Assembly: GCA_009698815.1 (NCBI GenBank)
Contig: WLPJ01000008.1
Span: 1-64,000, forward strand
Source: Actinomycetota bacterium
GTDB lineage: Bacteria; Actinomycetota; Actinomycetes; Nanopelagicales; Nanopelagicaceae
Length of the DNA: 64,000 nt
Direction of reading: 5' to 3'
Shown: piece after piece, positions 32,694-42,168 of the stretch
Position numbering within the stretch: the first letter of the stretch is position 1
How the letters are laid out: each line of letters begins with the position of its first letter
Translations under genes and position numbers: made by a program
Notes under the pieces: model-generated
The model's input: the letters and a program-made list of their open reading frames with translations, nothing else
Database searches by the model: none
Told to the model about the DNA's origin: nothing

Positions 32694-35282
32694 CTATTTC
32701 AGGGCTGCAAGTGAAGCGGTTATGCGTTCGATATCTGCAGAAGTCTTCACTAGGCGATCTTTGATTTCAACAAGAACATCAGCTGGTGCTTTTGCCATAA
32801 AACCAGCGTTACCCAATTTAACTTCGGCTGTTTGTAGATCTTTCTTAGCGGCCGCTAAATCTTTTTCAAGGCGCGCACGCTCGGCAACAACATCAATTGA
32901 TCCGGTGAGATCGAGTTCAATTTTGACTCCGGAGATTTCTAAAGTTGCAGATGGGGTGAAATCAGTATTTTCTAATTTAAGTAAGAAACGAAGCGCACTG
33001 GAATAGCCAACGATGTCGGCCGATCCTGTGAAACGACCCGGAACTTTCTGTGATGGCTTTAACCCTTGATCGTTGCGAAAGCGACGAACTTCTGTAACAA
33101 CTTCTTGCAGAGTAGTTACTAGCTTTTCGGACTTCTTATCGATGTGCGCTAGATTGGCTGTCGGCCATTGGGCAACAACTAAAGACTCTCCCCTAGTTAA
33201 GGTGCACCACAGTTCTTCAGTAATAAATGGCATGAGTGGATGTAGCACCCGCAGCAATTGATCCAAAACATGACCAAGTACGCGCTGAGAGGCAGCTTTG
33301 TTATCTGATGAAAAGGTTTCCTTAGAAAGTTCTAGGTACCAATCGCAAAGATCATCCCAAGCAAAGTGATAGAGAGTTTCAGAGGCACGGGCAAATTCAT
33401 AATTTTCTAAGAGCTGATCTACATCACGCAAAGTTTCGCTCAAGCGCGAAAGGATCCAGCGATCAACCGCATTCAGCGTGCTTGCCTCAGGCAAGGCGCC
33501 AGATACGTTAGCCCCGTTCATCATCGCAAAGCGCGTTGCGTTCCATAACTTGGTTGCAAAGTTACGAGAACCACCAATCCAATCTTCGGCAAGTGCTTGA
33601 TCTGTGCCTGGGTTTGCACCTCGGGCTAAGGTAAAGCGCAGCGCATCAGCACCGTATTTATCCATAAATTCAATTGGGTCAATTACATTTCCGGTGCTCT
33701 TCGACATCTTCTTACCGAACTGATCGCGCACCAAACCATGCAGCATGATGGTTTTAAAGGGCGCGACGCCATCCATGGCAAAAGTTGACATCATCATCAT
33801 GCGCACAACCCAGAAGAATAAAATGTCATAGCCAGTAACAAGCACGCTGGTTGGATAAAACTTCGCTAGATCTGCTGTTTTCTCTGGCCAACCGAAAGTT
33901 GAAAATGCCCATTGTCCTGAAGAGAACCAGGTATCTAGAACATCTGGATCTTGCCTCCATCCCGCAGGTGCAACTTCGTCAGGACCAACAACTTGAACTT
34001 CACCGTCAGGTCCGTACCAAACTGGAATGCGGTGTCCCCACCACAATTGGCGAGAGATGCACCAGTCATGCATGTTATCTACCCACTCAAAATATCTTGG
34101 TGACAGCGCTTCAGGTTCAATCTTTACTTCACCGCTGCGAACCGCGTCCGCTGAAGCTTTTGCAAGTGGTGCGACCTTCACGAACCATTGCTTAGAAAGA
34201 CGTGGCTCAACAGTTATATCGCAACGCGAACAGTGGCCAACTGCGTGAATGTATGGACGCTTTTCAGCAACAACGCGACCCATCTCTTTCAACCTAGCAA
34301 CCACCGCAACGCGCGCAGCAAAGCGATCCATGCCATCGAATTCGGTGCCGGTGCCATCCATTACCCCGTGTTCGTTCATAATTACAACGAATGGAACGTT
34401 ATGGCGCATCGCCATTTCAAAGTCATTCGCATCATGGGCAGCGGTGACCTTTACTGCGCCAGTTCCGAAATCTTGTTCAACAAGTTCATCGGCAATAATT
34501 GGGATCATGCGGTTTACCAGCGGCAGCAAAACTTCGGTGCCGATTAAGTGCTTATAACGCGGATCATCTGGATGAACCGCAACGGCGCCATCGCCCAACA
34601 TAGTTTCGGCGCGGGTTGTTGCGATAACAATTGATTGTTCGCCTTCGCCGTAACGAATTTGCACGAACTCGCCAGCATCGTCTTGGTGATCAACTTCGAT
34701 ATCTGAAAGCGCAGTTAAACAGCGTGGGCACCAGTTGATAATTCTCTCGGCTCGATAAATCAATCCGGCATCATGCATCTTCTTAAAGATTGAAACCACA
34801 GCCTTGGACATTCCTTCATCCATAGTGAAACGCTCACGTGACCAATCGACGCTAACGCCAAGTCGCTTCATTTGATCAAGAATTGCTCCACCAGATTCGG
34901 CTTTCCATTCCCAAACTTTCTTTACAAATTCTTCGCGACCAAGATCATGACGAGATAAACCTTGCGAACCTAATTGTTTTTCAACAACGTTCTGGGTTGC
35001 AATACCGGCATGATCCATTCCGGGTAACCACAAAACTTCGTAGCCCTTCATACGCTTCATGCGTGATAGGCAATCCTGCAAAGTTTGATCTAAGGCATGC
35101 CCGATGTGAAGAACACCAGTGACGTTTGGTGGCGGCAGAACAATTGTGAACGCTTCTTTTTTAGACGAGGCATCAGCGGTGAAGTAATCAGCGCTTAACC
35201 ATTTTTTGTAAAGCCGCGCCTCTATATCGACCGGTAAGAAGGTCGAAGCGAGTTCAGCGCCAGTAGGCGTTGCGGAAGACAT
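32694..35282 (-). CDS. valS: Valyl-tRNA synthetase
   Basis: 862 residues, class I synthetase. HIGH motif as PPPNVTGVLHIGHALD (about 50-65), CP1 editing domain, KMSKS motif as GKKMSKSTGNVIDP (about residue 530), anticodon-binding domain, and a C-terminal coiled coil (last ~65 residues, LEKDLAAAKKDLQTAEVKL) that is specific to ValRS. First gene of the valS-folC-DUF4233-ndk run, 15 nt after clpX. Confidence 0.97.
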   Translation of the reverse strand: MSSATPTGAELASTFLPVDIEARLYKKWLSADYFTADASSKKEAFTIVLPPPNVTGVLHIGHALDQTLQDCLSRMKRMKGYEVLWLPGMDHAGIATQNVVEKQLGSQGLSRHDLGREEFVKKVWEWKAESGGAILDQMKRLGVSVDWSRERFTMDEGMSKAVVSIFKKMHDAGLIYRAERIINWCPRCLTALSDIEVDHQDDAGEFVQIRYGEGEQSIVIATTRAETMLGDGAVAVHPDDPRYKHLIGTEVLLPLVNRMIPIIADELVEQDFGTGAVKVTAAHDANDFEMAMRHNVPFVVIMNEHGVMDGTGTEFDGMDRFAARVAVVARLKEMGRVVAEKRPYIHAVGHCSRCDITVEPRLSKQWFVKVAPLAKASADAVRSGEVKIEPEALSPRYFEWVDNMHDWCISRQLWWGHRIPVWYGPDGEVQVVGPDEVAPAGWRQDPDVLDTWFSSGQWAFSTFGWPEKTADLAKFYPTSVLVTGYDILFFWVVRMMMMSTFAMDGVAPFKTIMLHGLVRDQFGKKMSKSTGNVIDPIEFMDKYGADALRFTLARGANPGTDQALAEDWIGGSRNFATKLWNATRFAMMNGANVSGALPEASTLNAVDRWILSRLSETLRDVDQLLENYEFARASETLYHFAWDDLCDWYLELSKETFSSDNKAASQRVLGHVLDQLLRVLHPLMPFITEELWCTLTRGESLVVAQWPTANLAHIDKKSEKLVTTLQEVVTEVRRFRNDQGLKPSQKVPGRFTGSADIVGYSSALRFLLKLENTDFTPSATLEISGVKIELDLTGSIDVVAERARLEKDLAAAKKDLQTAEVKLGNAGFMAKAPADVLVEIKDRLVKTSADIERITASLAALK

Positions 35283-35297
35283 AGAGCGCAGTCTAGA

Positions 35298-36593
35298 TTA
35301 TGCGCTCTTCTCCTCTGTACCTTTTTCGCGGCGAGATGCGCGCTTTGGAATATCTCCGGTGCGCTCAACCAAGGTTGGGCCTGCGCTTTCATCAATGCAT
35401 TCCTTAGTGATGATCACTTTGGCTATATCTGTGCGACTTGGTACGTCATACATCACAGTGAGTAGAACTGATTCCATGATTGCGCGAAGTCCACGTGCGC
35501 CCGTGCCGCGCTTTAGAGCAAGCTCGGCTATGGCATCGAGTGAATCTGTCGTGAATTCAAGTTCGACATCATCTAAGTTAAAGAGACGCTGATATTGCTT
35601 AACCAGGGCATTCTTTGGTTCGGTGAGAATTTCCATCAACGCAATCTTGTCTAGATTTTCAACGCTGGTTAATACTGGAAGGCGCCCAATAAATTCAGGG
35701 ATCATTCCAAACTTCAATAAATCTTCAGGCATGACATCAGCAAATATATCTGTACGGTTCTTATCTGCTGCCTCTTGCAAAGTGGCATTGAATCCGACGC
35801 CAGCTTTTCCGCTTCGTGCTTCGATGATTTTATCTAGTCCAGCGAATGCGCCGCCCACAATAAAGAGAACATTTGTTGTATCGATCTGAATAAATTCTTG
35901 ATGTGGGTGCTTGCGTCCACCTTGTGGCGGAACGGATGCAACAGTTCCTTCCAGGATCTTCAACAGCGCCTGCTGAACACCTTCACCTGATACATCGCGA
36001 GTAATTGAAGGGTTTTCAGATTTGCGAGCAACCTTATCAATTTCATCGATGTAAATGATTCCGGTTTCGGCTTTCTTGACATCGTAATCTGCAGCCTGCA
36101 AAAGCTTTAGCAAAATATTTTCAACATCTTCACCCACGTAACCTGCTTCAGTTAGCGCTGTGGCATCTGCAATTGCAAAGGGAACGTTAAGCATGCGTGC
36201 CAGGGTTTGCGCCATCAAAGTCTTACCGCAACCAGTTGGACCAAGTAATAAAATATTTGACTTGGCTAGTTCAACGCCGTCTTCGCCTTTTGCTTGGCCA
36301 GATTGGACGCGCTTGTAATGGTTATAGACGGCAACAGCTAAAGATTTCTTGGCGCGATCTTGTCCGATTACATACTGATCTAAGAATTCAAAGATTGCCA
36401 GTGGCTTAGGAAGTTCAGTAAGACCAAGCGTTGTGGCTTCAGAGAGTTCTTCAACGATGATCTCGTTACATAGTTCGATGCATTCATCGCAGATATAAAC
36501 GCCAGGACCGGCAATAAGTTTCTTAACCTGCTTCTGAGTCTTTCCGCAGAAAGAACATTTGAGCAGGTCGCTAGTTTCACCAATACGAGTCAT
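35298..36593 (-). CDS. clpX: ATP-dependent Clp protease ATP-binding subunit ClpX
   Basis: 431 residues. The AAA+ unfoldase that feeds ClpP1P2. It carries a C4 zinc-binding domain (Cys13, Cys16, Cys35, Cys38), Walker A GPTGCGKT (118-125), Walker B IYIDEID (about 180-186) and the GAR pore region. A basic C-terminal tail follows ([13 protein letters not shown]). An MFS gene separates it from clpP2, whereas in most relatives clpX follows clpP2 more closely. Confidence 0.97.
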   Translation of the reverse strand: MTRIGETSDLLKCSFCGKTQKQVKKLIAGPGVYICDECIELCNEIIVEELSEATTLGLTELPKPLAIFEFLDQYVIGQDRAKKSLAVAVYNHYKRVQSGQAKGEDGVELAKSNILLLGPTGCGKTLMAQTLARMLNVPFAIADATALTEAGYVGEDVENILLKLLQAADYDVKKAETGIIYIDEIDKVARKSENPSITRDVSGEGVQQALLKILEGTVASVPPQGGRKHPHQEFIQIDTTNVLFIVGGAFAGLDKIIEARSGKAGVGFNATLQEAADKNRTDIFADVMPEDLLKFGMIPEFIGRLPVLTSVENLDKIALMEILTEPKNALVKQYQRLFNLDDVELEFTTDSLDAIAELALKRGTGARGLRAIMESVLLTVMYDVPSRTDIAKVIITKECIDESAGPTLVERTGDIPKRASRREKGTEEKSA

Positions 36594-36634
36594 GGGTAAA
36601 TCTTAGTTTCTAGGCTTAATAAATAGGTCCTAAT

Positions 36635-37894
36635 TTACGAGTGACTTTGTTCGCCCTGAGAATAATAAGGAGGTTTTGTCGACTTCATCTGCTTTACACC
36701 AGGCACAAATAAAACAACTGCGCAGATCAGTAAATGAAAGACCGCAACCCCGATCAACATTTCTCGTTCACCGAAAATATTAACCATTGGGCCCACCAGC
36801 GCCATCCCAAGTGGCATGAGGGCAAACGTTCCCATGTAGTCAATTGCAAATACGCGTCCTTGGTATTCAGCCGGAACTTCACGTTGCACTTGCGTTGCCC
36901 AGAAAGCTTCCCAAGGACCGATAGAGAAGCCTGCGGCAAAGTAGGCAAAGAAAATTAATTCTTTTGAAGAGGGGAAAGCTAAAACAAGAGGCGCAAAAAT
37001 AAAAAGTCCCCAAACTGCAACCGAGACGAGTCCAGGGTTTTTAACTTTCGCTTTTATACAAATCACTGCCGAGATCGCGCCACCCAGACTAAATAACGCA
37101 GCAGAGGTTGCAAATACTGACGCGGTTCCAAAATCTCGCTTGGTAATTACTGGCAATAAGACATTTTCCACACCCACAACCATCATTAACTGAAGAGAGG
37201 CCATCACGATCATTGCGGCAATCCACTTGTAGTACCAAACTACGCGCAAGCCTTCGCGAATTTCCACAATGAATTTACTTTCTTTACCAACAGGTGCGAC
37301 ACGCGGACCTTCATCGATTCGAATTAGAAGCAACGCACCAATCAGGAAGAAAACTGAAGTTGCTATATAAGTTGCATGTGTACCCAGCGAAACGACAATT
37401 AATCCAGCAATTCCTGGACCAGCAATGTAGCTACCTCTTAACAAAATACCTCGCACTACATTTCCAGATGGCAATAAATGATCCGGTAGCAGACTCGGAA
37501 TGATTGCACCTGCCGCAGGTCCGCCAAATCCGTCACTGACGCCCATCAATACAACGATGCCGCCAAGAATCCACATTGAAATATTTTCTGGGTTAATAAA
37601 AATTACGATGCTTCCCATAATCGCTCGGAATGCATCAGCCAAAATCAACATGGTTTTGCGAGGCAAACGGTCAACCCAAACTCCGCCGACTGGCGCGAAA
37701 AGAACTCCGGATAGAACCCTTGCAGCAAGAATTAGCCCCAACGTGGATGCGCTACCACCGGCGTCTAGAACTGTTACCGCCAGCGCAATTGGAAATGCGG
37801 ACATGGCAATATTTGTTAATGTAGTTGAAATGAGCAGATTTCTATAAGCGGAGAAAGATAAAAGAGCGCCAGGTTCGAAATATTTTTTTAACAT
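36635..37894 (-). CDS. MFS transporter, DHA3-like
   Basis: 419 residues, about 12 membrane segments. The motif GGVWVDRLPRKTMLILADAFRA between segments 2 and 3 and the repeated GAxxG patterns place it in the EntS/MefA-like DHA3 group of exporters. The substrate is unknown. It lies on the same strand between clpP2 (28 nt) and clpX (41 nt), an unusual place for a transporter, and is probably transcribed with the protease genes. No signature of macrolide resistance can be claimed from sequence. Confidence 0.83.
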   Translation of the reverse strand: MLKKYFEPGALLSFSAYRNLLISTTLTNIAMSAFPIALAVTVLDAGGSASTLGLILAARVLSGVLFAPVGGVWVDRLPRKTMLILADAFRAIMGSIVIFINPENISMWILGGIVVLMGVSDGFGGPAAGAIIPSLLPDHLLPSGNVVRGILLRGSYIAGPGIAGLIVVSLGTHATYIATSVFFLIGALLLIRIDEGPRVAPVGKESKFIVEIREGLRVVWYYKWIAAMIVMASLQLMMVVGVENVLLPVITKRDFGTASVFATSAALFSLGGAISAVICIKAKVKNPGLVSVAVWGLFIFAPLVLAFPSSKELIFFAYFAAGFSIGPWEAFWATQVQREVPAEYQGRVFAIDYMGTFALMPLGMALVGPMVNIFGEREMLIGVAVFHLLICAVVLFVPGVKQMKSTKPPYYSQGEQSHS

Positions 37895-37922
37895 TACTTA
37901 ACCGACGCCCCTTTAGTAAAAA

Positions 37923-38549
37923 TTAAGCCGAAGGCTTCGCCTTACGTGAAGACATCACCTTATCGATAATTCCGTATTCAACTGCTTCTGCAGCGGTAAG
38001 AATCATGTCGCGCTCAATATCTTTCTCAATTTCTTCAACAGTCTTATTTGAATGTTTAGCCAACATGGTTTCAAGCAATCCACGCATACGCATGATCTCG
38101 CGTGCTTGGATCTCGATATCTGAAGCCTGTCCCCCGCCTTCGGATGAAGGTTGGTGGATAAGAATTCGTGAATGTTCAAGGCCGTAGCGCTTGCCCTTTG
38201 TTCCACCGGCCAAAATGATCGCAGCAGCAGATGCTGCTTGGCCAAGACAAATTGTTGTGATGTCTGGGCGAACAAATTGCATAGTGTCATAAATAGCGGT
38301 CAGTGCTGTAAATGATCCACCAGGTGAGTTGATGTAGATCGAAATATCGCGATCTGGATCCATAGATTCAAGGGTTAGAAGCTGTGCCATAACATCGTTT
38401 GCAACAGTGTCATCAATTGGCTGGCCCATGAAAATGATGCGCTCTTCGAATAACTTTGTATAAGGATCAAGTCGCTTGTAACCGTAAGCGGTTTTCTCTT
38501 CGATTGTTGGAAGAACGTAGCGGTTCGTAATCTCTTGAATGTGCTTCAT
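37923..38549 (-). CDS. clpP2: ATP-dependent Clp protease proteolytic subunit ClpP2
   Basis: 208 residues. The serine protease triad is visible: Ser107 (GQAASAAA), His132 (LIHQPSSEGGGQASDI) and an Asp near 180. It forms the mixed ClpP1P2 barrel typical of actinobacteria. Its ATG overlaps the clpP1 stop by one base. The SSEGGGQASD loop and extended N-terminal region resemble mycobacterial ClpP2, the subunit that docks ClpX and ClpC. Confidence 0.95.
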   Translation of the reverse strand: MKHIQEITNRYVLPTIEEKTAYGYKRLDPYTKLFEERIIFMGQPIDDTVANDVMAQLLTLESMDPDRDISIYINSPGGSFTALTAIYDTMQFVRPDITTICLGQAASAAAIILAGGTKGKRYGLEHSRILIHQPSSEGGGQASDIEIQAREIMRMRGLLETMLAKHSNKTVEEIEKDIERDMILTAAEAVEYGIIDKVMSSRKAKPSA

Positions 38550-39175
38550 TACTTCTTACCTCCCGCAACTTGTCCATCGTTTGTAGCGATGTGATCGATA
38601 AAACCATATGTGAGTGCATCTTTAGAATTAAACCAATTATCGCGATCTGAATCAGCGATGATCTTTTCTAGCGGTTGGCCAGTGTGCTTGGCATTTAACT
38701 CAGACATGGTCTGCTTGGTAATTGCCATCTGCTCTGCCTGAATACGAATATCTGTTGCGGTTCCGCCGATGCCACCAAGTGGTTGGTGCATCAAGATGCG
38801 CGCGTTAGGGGTTGCATAACGTTTTCCAGGAGCACCAGCGGTCAGGATGAACTGGCCCATTGACGCAGCCATTCCCATTGCAACAGTTGCTACATCGTTC
38901 TTGATGTAATGCATGGTGTCGTAGATCGCCATTCCTGCTGTTACAGAACCGCCAGGTGAGTTGATGTAAAGATAGATATCTTTGTCGGAATCTTCAGCAG
39001 CGAGCAAGAGCATTTGTGCGCAGATCGCATTGGCCATCTCGTCGCGGAATTCGCCAGCAAGAAAGATGATTCGCTCACGTAACAAGCGGTTATAGACATT
39101 GTCATCTAGCCAGTTACCGCCATTAGCCGCAGCACGAACATTTAGTCCGGCCGACTGTGGGTCTTGATAATCCAC
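38549..39175 (-). CDS. clpP1: ATP-dependent Clp protease proteolytic subunit ClpP1
   Basis: 208 residues from the GTG at 39175, chosen because GGAGG lies five bases upstream; a longer frame to 39247 has no homologous start. Catalytic Ser105 (GMAASMGQ) and His130 (LMHQPLGGIGG) are present. It pairs with ClpP2 in a hetero-tetradecamer that is essential in other actinobacteria. It lies 108 nt after tig, as in many bacteria. Confidence 0.95.
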   Translation of the reverse strand: MDYQDPQSAGLNVRAAANGGNWLDDNVYNRLLRERIIFLAGEFRDEMANAICAQMLLLAAEDSDKDIYLYINSPGGSVTAGMAIYDTMHYIKNDVATVAMGMAASMGQFILTAGAPGKRYATPNARILMHQPLGGIGGTATDIRIQAEQMAITKQTMSELNAKHTGQPLEKIIADSDRDNWFNSKDALTYGFIDHIATNDGQVAGGKK

Positions 39176-39283
39176 GTATTCCTCCTGATTGATAACAACA
39201 CTTATATGTAGTGACCTTAACAATTCCAGCGGGTAAATGCTTCCCAAATATGAAAAAAGAGGCGCAAATCTGCCCTTGTTCGC

Positions 39284-40558
39284 TCAGGGCTGAGTTTGCG
39301 GACGAAGCGCCTCGAGATCGATCTTGTTGCCAGATTTGTCGACCACGTTAACGCGACCGAGGACTACGGCCAAAGCCTTCGTGCGAGATACCTCAGCAAC
39401 GAGTTGTGAAATCTGGCCAGCATCTTGCAGTTGCTGCGCAAATTGTTCTGGCGGCATTCCGTAACGCTGTGAAGAACGGATTAAGTATTCAGTTAATTCA
39501 ACCTCGTTAACTTGTACCTCTTCAGCCTTAACAATGGCATCAAGCAAGAAATCAGATTTAATGGATGTGCGAACTTGGCCATCTACTTCGGCGCGGTGTT
39601 CGGCATCTTCTTGGCGACCTTCACCTTCGAGGTGCTCGTTAACTTCATCAGCTACCAACTTATCTGGGACTGGAATATCTAGATCATCAAGCATTTTCTT
39701 GAGGAGCAAGTCACGGGCTTGCGCACCTTGTCCAAGTGACTTCACGCGCTTTAGACGCTCTGTGAAATCTGCCTTTAGCTCTGCGATTGTGTCGAACTCA
39801 GATGCCAGCTTTGCAAATGCATCATCAACTGGTGGAAGTTCGCGTTCTTTAACAGCCTTTAACTTAATCTCAACATCGCCATTTTCGTCATCTTTTTGAC
39901 CAACGAGCTGTGTTTCAAAATTCTTAACATCCCCGGCCTTCATGCCGATAAGAGCTGCATCAAGTCCGTCAATCATGCGGTTTGAACCGACTTCGTAAGA
40001 AATGTCGTTGGCCTTGCCGCCATCAACTTCAGCGCCAGCGATCTTGGCTGTTAAATCAACAGTTACGAAATCGCCATCTTTTGTATCGCGTTCAACCGTT
40101 GTAAGTGTTCCAAAGCGAGCGCGGAGTTCGTCAACTTGCTCGTCAATATCTTTATCGGTTACTTCAAGATCATCGACTTCGATTGTGATCTTTGAAAAAT
40201 CAGGAAGCGTTACTTCTGGACGCACGTCTACCTCAACTGCGAAGACCAGCTTCTCGTTATCGACATACTCTTTGACTTCAACTTCTGGGCGGCCGACAAC
40301 TAGTACTGAATGCTCGCGAGCTGCCTTTCCATAGAACTCAGGAAGTGCGCTATTTATAGCTTCATCGATAACCGACCCACGACCAACGCGTTGATCGATC
40401 ATTGCAGCAGGTACTTTGCCTTTACGAAAACCGGGAACATTAATCTTTGATCCAACTGCCTTATATGCAGCTGCAATGTGATCAGATAAATCAGCATACG
40501 GAACTTCGATATCAAGTCGGACTCGTGTTGGGGATAGTGTTTCTACTGTGCTCTTCAC
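39284..40558 (-). CDS. tig: Trigger factor
   Basis: 424 residues from the GTG at 40558, with AAGGAG six bases upstream. The ribosome-binding domain with the GFRKGKVP signature (about 44-51), a PPIase (FKBP-like) domain around 160-240 and the helical chaperone domain are in the normal order. It folds nascent chains at the ribosomal exit. Upstream lies tRNA-Pro on the same strand, 45 nt away, so tig could be read from the tRNA transcript or from a promoter in the short gap. Confidence 0.96.
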   Translation of the reverse strand: MKSTVETLSPTRVRLDIEVPYADLSDHIAAAYKAVGSKINVPGFRKGKVPAAMIDQRVGRGSVIDEAINSALPEFYGKAAREHSVLVVGRPEVEVKEYVDNEKLVFAVEVDVRPEVTLPDFSKITIEVDDLEVTDKDIDEQVDELRARFGTLTTVERDTKDGDFVTVDLTAKIAGAEVDGGKANDISYEVGSNRMIDGLDAALIGMKAGDVKNFETQLVGQKDDENGDVEIKLKAVKERELPPVDDAFAKLASEFDTIAELKADFTERLKRVKSLGQGAQARDLLLKKMLDDLDIPVPDKLVADEVNEHLEGEGRQEDAEHRAEVDGQVRTSIKSDFLLDAIVKAEEVQVNEVELTEYLIRSSQRYGMPPEQFAQQLQDAGQISQLVAEVSRTKALAVVLGRVNVVDKSGNKIDLEALRPQTQP

Positions 40559-40602
40559 AAAGTGCTCCTTGATATAGAGATGCAAGATTGATATTTAAAT
40601 AC

Positions 40603-40678
40603 TGGTCGGGGCGGGGAGATTCGAACTCCCGGTCTCCTGCTCCCAAAGCAGGCGCGCTAGCCACTACGCTACGCCCCG
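40603..40678 (-). tRNA. tRNA-Pro(TGG)
   Basis: Minus strand, 76 nt including an encoded CCA. Acceptor CGGGGCG pairs with CGCCCCG, the anticodon arm CCTGC-TTTGGGA-GCAGG shows anticodon TGG, and the T arm is GGGAG-TTCGAAT-CTCCC. It is divergent from tRNA-Gly; the 96-nt gap between them holds two small hairpins (40698-40715 and 40714-40726). Confidence 0.95.
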
Positions 40679-40774
40679 TGGCGCAAGAAGCGAGTCTAGA
40701 GTAATTTTTTACTCTCGGTTACCGAGGCAGTAGGCTTCGCGTCAGTTCAAAGTTTTGCAGGTTTAGCACCTTCT

Positions 40775-40848
40775 GCGGGTGTAGCTCAATGGTAGAGCCC
40801 CAGCCTTCCAAGCTGGCCATGCCGGTTCGATCCCGGTCACCCGCTCCA
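40775..40848 (+). tRNA. tRNA-Gly(TCC)
   Basis: Acceptor GCGGGTG pairs with CACCCGC, anticodon arm CCAGC-CTTCCAA-GCTGG gives TCC, T loop TTCGATC; discriminator T at 40845 and encoded CCA at 40846-40848. Its 3' end lies 5 nt from the 3' end of the convergent collagen-like gene. Confidence 0.95.
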
Positions 40849-40853
40849 TAGTT

Positions 40854-41915
40854 TTACAGAGTACCGATGGACCCGACAAGGGTTGCAACGTAGCTAGCGT
40901 CAGATTTTGCTAAATGAATAGTCGTGTCAAAGCCAATCGATAGTTGTAAGTTGATTGAGAAATCCACACTTGAAGTTCCGTCCAAAGTGATTTGAACCAT
41001 GGTTACGTATTCAAACCTATCTGATGCAGCGCCTGATCGATAAGAAATTCCACTAGCTGATTGATATGCGAACCAAATAGTTGCGCTTCCCAAGTTACTA
41101 GTTACTGCCAGGCCCATCGGAAATGAGTTATCCATATTTCTAGTTGGTTGATACGTGACTATTGCAATTGATATCAAATAACTTTTCCCAGCTTTAAACC
41201 CAGATAGCGTTGCTATCTGACTTGTGCCTTCACTCCCGCTTATATCTGGAAAAGAGAATGTTCCTTTGTAAACATTGCTCGGGCCAGTTGCACCAACAGT
41301 TCCGGTTTCACCTTTCACTCCTGTTGTACCGAGTGATCCGGCGGTTCCCGTTTCACCCTTTGAACCTGTTAAACCAGTAACGCCCTGCGAACCTGCAGGA
41401 CCAGTTGGACCAGTTGGACCAGTTGGACCAGGACTTCCTCCACCAGAACTTCCCGCTGGTCCGGTTGCACCACTTGCGCCCGTAGCGCCAGCAAGGCCGA
41501 CTGCACCATTTGCACCTGCGGATCCGATTTCACCCTTCTCACCTTTTTCTCCTTTATCTCCTTGCACACCACTGGGACCAGCAACATTTGATGCAGAAGA
41601 AACAGTTTTACCTTCTCCGCCATTTTTTCCATCTGTACCGCTTGAACCAACCGGACCTTGCAAGCTTTGTGGAATTGGCCATTTTTTACTCTTCTTCGGT
41701 CCGTAAATTAAAAGACTTCTTGTATCGATATAGAAATCTCCATCAATTCCCAAGGTACTAAGTGGCGCACCTTTCCCGTTCAAAATCGTGTTCGCTATCG
41801 AACTTGAAGTTCTGCCCGCAGCTTTTGGCTTTGTTGCGGCACTTGTCATCGGTATTGAAATACCTGTTAGCAAGAGAGTTAATGTGACTGCAATTGATAT
41901 CCGAATCCGATTCAA
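40854..41915 (-). CDS. Secreted collagen-like repeat protein
   Basis: 353 residues from a TTG at 41915 with GGAGG five bases upstream. Signal peptide about 1-26. Residues ~50-86 hold a GDFYIDTRSLLIYGPK module often found before collagen repeats in bacterial and phage-tail-like proteins. About 38 Gly-X-Y triplets follow (87-~215) with two interruptions, rich in GPT, GET and GEK, then a ~135-residue C-terminal domain that I do not recognise and that looks beta-rich. The protein should form an exported triple-helical stalk with a trimeric head. It lacks an LPXTG anchor. The DNA carries a 9-bp tandem repeat (41401-41430) for the GPT run, a likely site of length variation. Ligand and role are unknown. 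Confidence 0.88.
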   Translation of the reverse strand: MNRIRISIAVTLTLLLTGISIPMTSAATKPKAAGRTSSSIANTILNGKGAPLSTLGIDGDFYIDTRSLLIYGPKKSKKWPIPQSLQGPVGSSGTDGKNGGEGKTVSSASNVAGPSGVQGDKGEKGEKGEIGSAGANGAVGLAGATGASGATGPAGSSGGGSPGPTGPTGPTGPAGSQGVTGLTGSKGETGTAGSLGTTGVKGETGTVGATGPSNVYKGTFSFPDISGSEGTSQIATLSGFKAGKSYLISIAIVTYQPTRNMDNSFPMGLAVTSNLGSATIWFAYQSASGISYRSGAASDRFEYVTMVQITLDGTSSVDFSINLQLSIGFDTTIHLAKSDASYVATLVGSIGTL

Positions 41916-42075
41916 GCAAACCTCCGAGATAGCTAGTGACGGTTAAAGGATTCAGTGTGAAGTGATGCCTCACCTTCGCGAAGAGGGCTTTCCTGAGCAA
42001 TTTCGTAGCAGGAACTGGTCTATCTCCGCTTACGTGAGGGTTGGTTGGCGCAAAAACTCGCAAGAGTCTCACAGG

Positions 42076-42121
42076 ATCTAGGGGTAGTTTTCCCAACATC
42101 AAGTAGTTATCTACGGGTAGT
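42076..42121. repeat. Two 13-bp direct repeats, 33 bp apart, in a divergent promoter region
   Basis: ATCTAGGGGTAGT (42076-42088) and ATCTACGGGTAGT (42109-42121) differ at one base and are spaced by three helical turns. On the minus strand they read ACTACCC(C/G)TAGAT; the first contains TACCCCT, which fits the NarL-type heptamer TACYYMT. They lie in the 253-nt gap between the collagen-like gene and the divergent secreted protein, so a LuxR/NarL-type regulator could control both. The rest of 41916-42168 holds no gene; no known riboswitch is recognised. Confidence 0.45.
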
Positions 42122-42168
42122 CGATAACGAGGGTTTCGACATTGTGCTCCACGGGATGAAAGGCAGAC

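Noticed and set aside
40698-40726. Two back-to-back hairpins between tRNA-Pro and tRNA-Gly as terminators
   Set aside because: Both tRNA genes point away from this gap, so nothing upstream needs ending, and no U-run follows either stem.
41401-41430. Tandem 9-bp repeats, considered as a CRISPR or VNTR outside genes
   Set aside because: They lie in frame within the collagen-like gene and encode GPT triplets; there are no spacers.
41916-42168. Riboswitch (c-di-AMP or c-di-GMP type) in the collagen-like gene leader
   Set aside because: Both strands were read for the conserved cores and none matched; only the direct repeats stand out.
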